In this document: positions 6,784 to 12,436 of the stretch, piece after piece | Numbering within the stretch: the stretch's first letter is position 1 | How the letters are laid out: every line of letters starts with the position of its first letter | Assembly: GCA_041485385.1 (NCBI GenBank) | Contig: JBGPJM010000138.1 | Span: forward strand, 1-13,088 | Direction: 5' to 3' | Source: JBGPJM01 sp041485385 | GTDB lineage: Bacteria > Planctomycetota > Phycisphaerae > Phycisphaerales > UBA1924 | Length of the DNA: 13,088 nucleotides | Made by a program: the position numbers and the translations under genes | Notes under the pieces: generated by a model | What the model saw: only the letters and a program-made list of their open reading frames with translations | What the model was told of the DNA's origin: nothing | Databases searched by the model: none

Positions 6784-7797
6784 ATGATCAAGATCTTGTT
6801 CCTGCTGGGCATCCTGCTGATCCTGTCGGGCTGTCGCTCGGCGCCGAGATCGCAGGGAGGCGCCGCCGCCATTGCGCCGGGGAACGGGCGTTTCGCGATC
6901 GCCATCCATGGCGGGGCGGGCGTGATCGACCGCAACACGCCGGAGGAGGTGCGGCGGGCGTACACGGCCGGATTAGAGAAAGCCCTGCGCGAGGGACGTG
7001 ATCGGCTGGCGCGTGGGGAGTCCGCGCTCGACACGGTCGAGGCGGTCGTCCGGATACTCGAGGATGACCCGCTCTTCAACGCGGGCAAGGGGGCGGTCTT
7101 CACCGAGGACGGGAAGCACGAGCTGGACGCGTCGATCATGGACGGGCGGAAGCTGGCCTGCGGCGCCGTTGGCGCCGTGCGCACGGTGAAGAACCCCATC
7201 TCGCTGGCCCGGCTGGTCATGGAGAGGACGCCGCACGTGCTGCTCATCGGCGACGGCGCCGAGCAGTTCGCCACGTCGGTGGGCGTCGAGCGGGTCGATC
7301 CTTCGTACTTCGACACCGAGCCGCGCCGGAGGGGGCTCGAGAAGCTCTTGCAGGAGCGAAAGCAGAAGGAGGGCTCGCCCGCGAAGTCCCGCGGGACGGT
7401 GGGGTGCGTCGCGATGGACACCCGCGGGAACCTCGCCGCGGCGACGTCCACCGGCGGGATGACCGGCAAGCGATTCGGGCGCGTCGGGGACTCGCCGATC
7501 ATCGGCGCCGGGACGTACGCCAGCAACGCGACCTGCGCGGTCTCGTGCACGGGGACGGGGGAGGAGTTCATCCGCAACGTCGCGGCGTTCCAGGTGGCCG
7601 CGCTGATGCAGTACTCGGGGCTCGGCGTGCAGCAGGCCGCGCACGCGGTTGTGTTCGAGCGGCTGAAGCCCGACGACGGCGGGCTGATCGCCGTGTCGCA
7701 CACCGGGGAGATCGCCATGCCGTACAGCACGACAGGGATGTTTCGCGGCGCGGCGGATTCCGGCGGTCGATTCGAAGTCGCGATCTGGGAAAAGTGA
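6784..7797 (+). CDS. iaaA: Isoaspartyl peptidase / L-asparaginase (Ntn-hydrolase), lipoprotein
   Basis: This 337-residue protein belongs to the plant-type asparaginase family, which cleaves beta-aspartyl dipeptides and L-asparagine. It begins with IHGGAGVIDR and carries DDPLFNAGKGAVFTEDG and ELDASIMDG. The autocleavage site SRGTVGCVAMD makes Thr205 the new N-terminal nucleophile. The substrate-site blocks STGGMTGKRFGRVGDSPIIG and SCTGTGEEFIRN follow. All hallmark motifs are intact, so it should mature into alpha and beta subunits. Unlike the cytoplasmic E. coli enzyme, it starts with a lipoprotein signal (LLILSGC, Cys17), placing it in the periplasm or on a membrane. Arg, not Asp, follows the Cys; by the E. 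coli rule this favours the outer membrane. GGAG at 6772-6775 lies 8 nt before the ATG. Confidence 0.93.
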   Translation: MIKILFLLGILLILSGCRSAPRSQGGAAAIAPGNGRFAIAIHGGAGVIDRNTPEEVRRAYTAGLEKALREGRDRLARGESALDTVEAVVRILEDDPLFNAGKGAVFTEDGKHELDASIMDGRKLACGAVGAVRTVKNPISLARLVMERTPHVLLIGDGAEQFATSVGVERVDPSYFDTEPRRRGLEKLLQERKQKEGSPAKSRGTVGCVAMDTRGNLAAATSTGGMTGKRFGRVGDSPIIGAGTYASNATCAVSCTGTGEEFIRNVAAFQVAALMQYSGLGVQQAAHAVVFERLKPDDGGLIAVSHTGEIAMPYSTTGMFRGAADSGGRFEVAIWEK

Positions 7798-7951
7798 CCG
7801 GAGTCCGCATGTCCAGCCGTCTTGCCCGCCGCGCGTTGCTCTGCTTGCGTTCGTACAGGATGCCCGGCTCGACATCTCGCCGCACCCCCCTCCACTCCGG
7901 CCGCGCCGACGCCGATCCGGTAGAGTGGCAGGCCCGTTCTCGACTATCACA

Positions 7952-7955
7952 GGAG
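7952..7955 (+). promoter_or_regulatory. Shine-Dalgarno site of the GH106 gene
   Basis: GGAG within AGGAGTG lies 7 nt before the ATG at 7963. It fixes the start of the large hydrolase and gives it a complete signal peptide. The preceding spacer from 7798 holds no gene and no promoter that I could defend. Confidence 0.6.
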
Positions 7956-7962
7956 TGCAGCC

Positions 7963-10900
7963 ATGACCTTGATGAAAGCAGCCGCGGCATCGATGCTGAC
8001 CCTGACGCTGTTGACCGGCGCGGCCTCGGCGCAGACCGACTTGGCGCAGGGGTTTCAGAACCCGCCCGCCTCCGCGAGGCCGCACACGTGGTGGCACTGG
8101 ATGAACGGCAACATCACCAGGGAGGGGATCACCGCCGACCTGGAGGCGATGAAGGAGATCGGCCTCGGCGGGGCGCAGATATTCAATGTGTCGGAGTCGA
8201 TCCCGGACGGCCCGGTGCTGTACATGAGCCCGGAGTGGCGAGCCCTCATGAAGCACGCGGTGAGCGAGGCCGATCGCCTCGGCATCGAGTTGTGCATGCA
8301 CAACTGCGCGGGGTGGTCCAGCAGCGGCGGGCCGTGGATCACCCCCGAGCACGCGATGCAGACGGTGGTGACCAGCGAGACCGGCACGACGGGGCCGTCG
8401 CGGTTCTCGATGGTCCTGCCCCAGCCCGAGACGCGCGCGGGCTTCTACCGCGACATCGCCGTGCTGGCCTTCCCCGGTGACCGCGCGGCCGGCACTCGCA
8501 TCAAGGACATCAAGGCCAAGGCGGGGTACGACGCCCAGTACAACATCCAGCCGGCCCTGGACGAGTACCCGGCCGAGACGACCATCCGGCGCGACGGCAT
8601 CCTCGACATCACCGACAAGCTCGACAAGGACGGGCGCCTCACCTGGGACGCCCCCCCCGGCTCCTGGACCATCCTCCGCGTCGGCTACACGCCCACGGGC
8701 GCGGTCAACGCGCCGGCGCCGGTCTCCGGGCGCGGCCTGGAGTGCGACAAGCTGAGCCGCGAGGGGATGGATGCGCACTGGGCCGGCATCATGGCCAAGA
8801 TCATCCAGGACCTGGGCCCCTTGGCGGGGAAGACGCTCAACAACTGCCTGATCGACAGCTACGAGGTGGGGCACCAGAACTGGTCGGCGCACTTCCGGGA
8901 GGAGTTCACCAAACGCCGCGGCTACGACCCGCTGCGCATGTTGCCGGTGATGACCGGGCGCGTCGTCGACAGCGGCGAGGCCTCCGAGCGGTTCCTGTGG
9001 GACCTGCGGCACACCATCTCGGAGCTCTTCTCCGAGAACTACTACGAGTACTTCAGCGAGCTCTGCCGCAAGAACGGGCTGAAGTCGTCCATCGAGCCCT
9101 ACGACGGGCCCTTCGAGGGGACGCTGGTGGCGCGCGGGGCGGATATCCCCATGGGGGAGTTCTGGGTCGGCGGCGGGGAGAGCAACTCGTGCAAGCTGGC
9201 GTCCTCGGTTGCGCACACGTACGGCAAGACGCTCGTCGGCGCCGAGTCCTTCACCGCCGAGCCGGGCGTGGGGCGGTGGCAGAACGACCCCGCCTCGCTG
9301 AAGCAGGTCGGCGACCTGATGTACACCACGGGGATCAACCGCTACATCATCCATCGCTACGCGCACCAGCCGTGGATGGACCGCTTCCCCGGCATGACCA
9401 TGGGGCAGTGGGGGACGCACTTCGAGCGCACGGTCACGTGGTGGAAGCAGGGGAGCGCGTGGGTGTCGTACCTGACGCGTTGCCAGTACATGCTGCAGCA
9501 GGGGCTGTTCGCCGCGGATGTGCTCTTTTTCGCCGGCGAGGCCACGCCCAACGGCGCGCCCTCGCACCCGGAGCTCAAGGCCAGGGGGTACGACTACGAC
9601 TCGTGCAGCGCGGATGTGCTGCTGCACCGAACGACGGTGAAGAACGGGCGGCTGGTGCTCACCGACGGCATGAGCTACCGCGTGCTCGTGCTCCCCGACA
9701 CGACGTTCATGACCCCGGCGCTGCTGACGAAGCTGCACGAGCTGGTGGAGCAGGGGGCCACCGTCATCGGGCCCAGGCCGACCAAGTCGCCGAGCCTCAG
9801 CGACTACGGCACGGGCGATCTGACCGTGCGCAAGCTCGCCGGCGAGATCTGGGGCGACTGCGACGGCAAGACGGTGAAGGAGCACGTCTTCGGCAACGGG
9901 CGGGTGGTGTGGGGGCACACGCCCGAGGAGGTGCTGGCCGATCTGAAGGTGAGCCCCGACTGCGAGTTTGCCGGGGGCGCGAAGCCGAAGATGGCGTGGA
10001 TTCACAGGACCGCGCCGGGCGCGGAGATCTACTTCGTCTCCAGCCAGAAGGCGCGGGCCGATGAGGTCGAGTGCACGTTCCGCGTTGCCGACCGCGCGCC
10101 GGAGCTGTGGCACGCCGACACGGGAGAGATGGAGGCAGCGCCGGTGTGGTCGGTGCAGGGCGGGCGCACCATGGTGCCGATCCGCTTTGACCCGGCTGGG
10201 TCGGTGTTCGTGGTTTTCCGCAAGCCCGCGGCGGGCGCGGATCACGTCGTCTCGATGAGCGGCCCCGGCGACGTTGCGCCCGCCGCGGCGGCGGCGCCGA
10301 AGATCGAGATCCGCAAGGCGATGTACGAGGCGGTGGACGGGGCGGGGGGCGTGGACGTGACGGCCAAGGTGGCCGCGATGGTGGCCGCGGGGCAGACGAG
10401 CATCCCGGCCAACAACGCCAGCTATGGCGACCCGACGGACCAGCATGTGAAACGCCTCCGGGTGGAGTACACGCTGAACGGCAAGGCGCTGACGCGCGAC
10501 GCGGACGAGAACGGCACGCTGGACCTGGTGGACACGCCCGGGCCCGATCTGCCGCCGCCCTCGTGGAGGCTGGCGGTGTCGGCGCAGGGGGCTCTGGAGC
10601 TGCACGCGTTCAAGGCGGGGGCGTACGAGTTCAAGACGGCCGCGGGGAAGACGAAGAAGGCGGATGTGAAGTCGGTGGCGGCTCCGGTGGAGGTGGTCGG
10701 GCCGTGGACGGTGAGCTTCGCGCCGAACTGGGGGGCGCCGCCGAGCATCACGTTGGGCACGCTCATCTCTTGGACGGAGTACGCCGACGCGGGCGTGAAG
10801 TACTTCTCCGGCACGGCCGAGTACGAGAAGGAGCTCGAGATTCCCAAGGAGCTGCTGGGCCCGGGCAAGGTTTTGTGGCTGGACCTGGGGCGGGTGAAGA

Positions 10901-11262
10901 ACCTGGCGGAGGTGACGCTCAACGGGATCAAGCTGGGGGAGAAGGGGGTGTGGTGGAAGCCGCCGTTCGCGGCCGACATTTCCGCGATCGCCAAGCCGGG
11001 CAAGAACGCGCTCAAGGTGCGGGTGACGAACCTGTGGGTGAACCGGCTGATCGGGGATGAGCAGTACCCGGACGATGTGGAGTGGAATGGGAAGCCGATC
11101 AAGGCGTGGCCAAAGTGGTTCACCGAACACGCGGCGCGGCCGACGAAGGAGCGGCTGACGTTCACGACGTGGCACCACTGGACGAAGAACGACAAGCCGC
11201 TGGAGTCGGGGCTGATGGGGCCGGTGGTGCTGAGGCCGGGGGAGCGGGTGAAGGTGGAGTAG
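7963..11262 (+). CDS. Secreted GH106-type glycoside hydrolase (alpha-L-rhamnosidase family)
   Basis: This 1099-residue protein has a signal peptide (cleavage likely after ASA, residue 23). The N-terminus then reads FQNPPASARPHTWWHWMNGN, ITREGITADLEAMKEIGLGG and AQIFNV, the hallmark opening of GH106. Further family blocks are HNCAGWSSSGGPWI (113-126), NNCLIDSYEVGHQNW (293-307), FREEFTKRRGYDPL (311-324), GAESFTAEPG (426-435) and INRYIIHRYAHQPW (458-471). GH106 enzymes release L-rhamnose from plant or algal polysaccharides such as rhamnogalacturonan or ulvan; the exact substrate cannot be read here. The acidic residues in DSYEVG and GAESFTA lie in the barrel and are candidate active-site residues. 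Residues 779-855 resemble the C-terminal domain of DnaJC11 (DVTAKVAAMV, GDPTDQHVKRLRVEY). A jelly-roll, galactose-binding-like module follows (about 940-1099). It stands alone: no transporter or regulator adjoins it. Confidence 0.88.
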   Translation: MTLMKAAAASMLTLTLLTGAASAQTDLAQGFQNPPASARPHTWWHWMNGNITREGITADLEAMKEIGLGGAQIFNVSESIPDGPVLYMSPEWRALMKHAVSEADRLGIELCMHNCAGWSSSGGPWITPEHAMQTVVTSETGTTGPSRFSMVLPQPETRAGFYRDIAVLAFPGDRAAGTRIKDIKAKAGYDAQYNIQPALDEYPAETTIRRDGILDITDKLDKDGRLTWDAPPGSWTILRVGYTPTGAVNAPAPVSGRGLECDKLSREGMDAHWAGIMAKIIQDLGPLAGKTLNNCLIDSYEVGHQNWSAHFREEFTKRRGYDPLRMLPVMTGRVVDSGEASERFLWDLRHTISELFSENYYEYFSELCRKNGLKSSIEPYDGPFEGTLVARGADIPMGEFWVGGGESNSCKLASSVAHTYGKTLVGAESFTAEPGVGRWQNDPASLKQVGDLMYTTGINRYIIHRYAHQPWMDRFPGMTMGQWGTHFERTVTWWKQGSAWVSYLTRCQYMLQQGLFAADVLFFAGEATPNGAPSHPELKARGYDYDSCSADVLLHRTTVKNGRLVLTDGMSYRVLVLPDTTFMTPALLTKLHELVEQGATVIGPRPTKSPSLSDYGTGDLTVRKLAGEIWGDCDGKTVKEHVFGNGRVVWGHTPEEVLADLKVSPDCEFAGGAKPKMAWIHRTAPGAEIYFVSSQKARADEVECTFRVADRAPELWHADTGEMEAAPVWSVQGGRTMVPIRFDPAGSVFVVFRKPAAGADHVVSMSGPGDVAPAAAAAPKIEIRKAMYEAVDGAGGVDVTAKVAAMVAAGQTSIPANNASYGDPTDQHVKRLRVEYTLNGKALTRDADENGTLDLVDTPGPDLPPPSWRLAVSAQGALELHAFKAGAYEFKTAAGKTKKADVKSVAAPVEVVGPWTVSFAPNWGAPPSITLGTLISWTEYADAGVKYFSGTAEYEKELEIPKELLGPGKVLWLDLGRVKNLAEVTLNGIKLGEKGVWWKPPFAADISAIAKPGKNALKVRVTNLWVNRLIGDEQYPDDVEWNGKPIKAWPKWFTEHAARPTKERLTFTTWHHWTKNDKPLESGLMGPVVLRPGERVKVE

Positions 11263-11268
11263 GGAAGA

Positions 11269-11296
11269 GTGAGCAGTGAGCAGAAAGCAGTGAGCA
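11269..11296 (+). repeat. Heptamer array 1, consensus GTGAGCA
   Basis: Four 7-bp units run head to tail: gtgagca (11269), gtgagca (11276), gaaagca (11283) and gtgagca (11290). The array starts 7 bp after the stop codon of the GH106 gene. The same heptamer recurs in array 2 at 11595. Confidence 0.85.
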
Positions 11297-11347
11297 GAAG
11301 AGAAGAGGGGGTGAGGGGAGGGAGGCGCGGGGATGTGGGAAACAGGC

Positions 11348-11437
11348 GTCGAGAAGGGTTGAGAGATGTCGAGAAGGATCGAGAGTTTTTGAGAAAAGCA
11401 GAGAAGGGCGGGGAAAGGACGAGAAAAACAGGGCAGG
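11348..11437 (+). repeat. Decamer array 1, consensus GTCGAGAAGG (10-bp period)
   Basis: Nine diverged 10-bp units follow one another without gaps. GAGA recurs at 11351, 11361, 11371, 11381, 11391, 11401 and 11421, and two units (11348 and 11368) are identical. The period equals one turn of B-DNA. The strand is purine-rich. Confidence 0.8.
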
Positions 11438-11445
11438 TTGTTTGC

Positions 11446-11457
11446 GTAAGTGCTTGT
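11446..11457 (+). repeat. 12-bp motif GTAAGTGCTTGT, copy 1
   Basis: This is the first of three exact copies in 600 bp. It is preceded by GC and lies 8 bp after decamer array 1. About 15 bp downstream comes tgtgagttttggcgg, related to what follows copies 2 and 3. Confidence 0.85.
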
Positions 11458-11482
11458 AGAAGCTTGAGTTGTGAGTTTTGGC

Positions 11483-11586
11483 GGGGTGTTTTTCGCGGAG
11501 AGGGGGGGTGGTGCGTACCCCAAGGGGATGGGGTTTTGTGGCGGGGATTGGTGGGGAGAAACGCAAGGGGTTGGGGTTTCGGGGGG
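11483..11586 (+). other. G-tract cluster with G-quadruplex potential
   Basis: Runs of four or more G occur at 11483, 11502, 11524, 11530, 11543, 11553, 11567, 11573 and 11581. The densest part is 11524-11586, with seven runs of at least four G in 63 bp and loops of 2 to 10 nt. One small hairpin (GGGGT 11505-11509 with ACCCC 11517-11521) sits inside. The bias is entirely on the plus strand. Confidence 0.55.
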
Positions 11587-11594
11587 AAAAAAAA

Positions 11595-11622
11595 GTGAGC
11601 AGAGAGTAGAGAGCAGAATGAG
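11595..11622 (+). repeat. Heptamer array 2, consensus GTGAGCA
   Basis: Four 7-bp units: gtgagca (11595), gagagta (11602), gagagca (11609) and gaatgag (11616). They match array 1 in period, unit number and lead unit, and lie 326 bp further on. Confidence 0.7.
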
Positions 11623-11676
11623 GTGCGGTTCCGCGAGGAACCGACGATTTGGACCCTCGTTCGGTCGAGTTCGGTG

Positions 11677-11736
11677 CGACTTCCTTCGACTTTCGTTGAC
11701 TTCCATCGACTTTTTGCGACTTTTTGCGACTTCGGG
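11677..11736 (+). repeat. Decamer array 2, consensus CGACTTYYTK (10-bp period)
   Basis: Six gapless 10-bp units: cgacttcctt, cgactttcgt, tgacttccat, cgactttttg, cgactttttg and cgacttcggg. The two middle units are identical and carry T5 runs one helical turn apart. The array is pyrimidine-rich on the plus strand. Array 1 read on the minus strand has a similar CTCGAC core every 10 bp, so the two arrays look inverted relative to each other. Confidence 0.85.
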
Positions 11737-11753
11737 CGCGGGTGTTTTTTGAT

Positions 11754-11765
11754 GTAAGTGCTTGT
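11754..11765 (+). repeat. 12-bp motif GTAAGTGCTTGT, copy 2
   Basis: Exact copy, 308 bp after copy 1 and 17 bp after decamer array 2. It is followed by tcgtgagttgatgcgg, similar to the stretch downstream of copy 1. Confidence 0.85.
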
Positions 11766-11817
11766 GGTTTCGTGAGTTGATGCGGTTAGTGGCGGCCAAT
11801 ATGTGCGCACACCCTTC

Positions 11818-11890
11818 GATGTGGGATGTCGGATGGGGGATGTGGGATGTGGAGGCATGTGGGATGTCGGAATGGGGATGTGGGATGGGG
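11818..11890 (+). repeat. Heptamer array 3, consensus GATGTGG
   Basis: About ten 7-bp units with one 10-bp interruption and one 1-bp slip. The first five run gatgtgg, gatgtcg, gatgggg, gatgtgg, gatgtgg from 11818. The unit differs from arrays 1 and 2 but has the same period, and the array lies in the equivalent place before motif copy 3. Confidence 0.85.
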
Positions 11891-11929
11891 GTAGGGTGGC
11901 GGCGCGCAGTTGGGGCGCTCGGGTGACGG

Positions 11930-11957
11930 CACTGACCTCGGAGGAACTGAGTCAGTG
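11930..11957. other. Inverted repeat CACTGAC / GTCAGTG
   Basis: CACTGAC (11930-11936) and GTCAGTG (11951-11957) are perfect complements across 14 nt. It is the first of a series of hairpins between the convergent genes. No T-run follows on either strand, so it is not a classical intrinsic terminator. Confidence 0.45.
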
Positions 11958-11966
11958 GCACGGGTG

Positions 11967-11988
11967 TGGCCCCTCTACCTATGGGCCA
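11967..11988. other. Inverted repeat TGGCCC / GGGCCA
   Basis: TGGCCC (11967-11972) pairs with GGGCCA (11983-11988) across a 10-nt loop, immediately after the preceding inverted repeat. Two adjacent hairpins suggest a structured transcript or a bidirectional stop region. Confidence 0.4.
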
Positions 11989-12038
11989 TCGGTCCAGTTT
12001 GCGCGCCCAAAGCGGGAAATAGCGGAGGGTCAAATCGC

Positions 12039-12050
12039 GTAAGTGCTTGT
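12039..12050 (+). repeat. 12-bp motif GTAAGTGCTTGT, copy 3
   Basis: Exact copy, 285 bp after copy 2, preceded by GC as in copy 1. It runs into gggacaag, so CTTGT can pair with ACAAG across three bases. The stretch ttgtgaggtttgcgc about 20 bp downstream resembles the flank of copy 1. Confidence 0.85.
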
Positions 12051-12085
12051 GGGACAAGGAGAAGAAAATTGTGAGGTTTGCGCTT

Positions 12086-12121
12086 TTGCGCGCGCCGGGC
12101 GCGCCTGTTCTGCGCGCGCAA
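12086..12121. other. Strong GC-rich hairpin TTGCGCGCGC / GCGCGCGCAA
   Basis: A perfect 10-bp inverted repeat (12086-12095 with 12112-12121) encloses a 16-nt loop that itself holds GGCGCGCC. It is the most stable-looking stem in the window and lies midway between the convergent genes. A second palindrome, CCGCGG-CGG-CCGCGG, follows at 12152-12166. It may end transcription coming from either side, but there is no T-run. Confidence 0.5.
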
Positions 12122-12436
12122 GCGCGCTCCACCGTTCAGGGGGGGTGATTGCCGCGGCGGCCGCGGGTGCCTGGTGGCGCGAGGCGCCGGCTCTCTCCGG
12201 TTGGCGCCCCGCGGCCGGCCGGGAGGCGGCCACGGAGGTCACACGGCCTGACCGGTAGCCCACCGGGGGCGAGACACGGCCCGGGGGACTGCTCTGGCGG
12301 CGGCGCTGGTGGTGCTCGTGGCGGTGGCGATGGTTGGGGGGGATGTGGATCACGAGGGCGCGGCAGCAGCGCCACTGGGAGGCTGAGGATGGAGTTGGAG
12401 GTCAACGGCGCGGCTGCGGTTGCGGCGGGGGCGGCA

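Larger units (their letters stand above)
11263..12436. other. Long convergent intergenic region made of short repeats, no credible gene
   Basis: About 1.17 kb separate the 3' ends of two convergent genes. Frames crossing it translate to low-complexity Ser/Pro/His/Arg-rich strings on either strand, and I accept none as a gene. The block at 11269-12050 consists of 7-bp arrays, 10-bp arrays, G-tracts and three copies of a 12-bp motif, annotated separately. The part from about 12080 to 12436 is very GC-rich with many palindromes. The left part is visibly poorer in GC and more purine-skewed than the flanking genes. Confidence 0.7.

Noticed and set aside
11269..11622. Repeats considered as a CRISPR array
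   Set aside because: Units are 7 or 10 bp with no unique spacers of 25-40 bp, and no cas genes are present.
11446..12050. The 12-bp repeats as ends of an insertion sequence
   Set aside because: All copies are direct, none inverted, and there is no transposase or target duplication between them.
6973..12132. A 1719-codon open frame on the minus strand
   Set aside because: It is mostly antisense to the well-supported GH106 and asparaginase genes. Its translation is Arg/Pro/His-rich with no domain, as expected from high-GC third-position bias.
12133..12300. GC-rich structured stretch considered as a cobalamin riboswitch or RNase P RNA
   Set aside because: Some GG/CC pairings look similar, but the conserved core boxes of both RNAs are missing, and no suitable gene follows.
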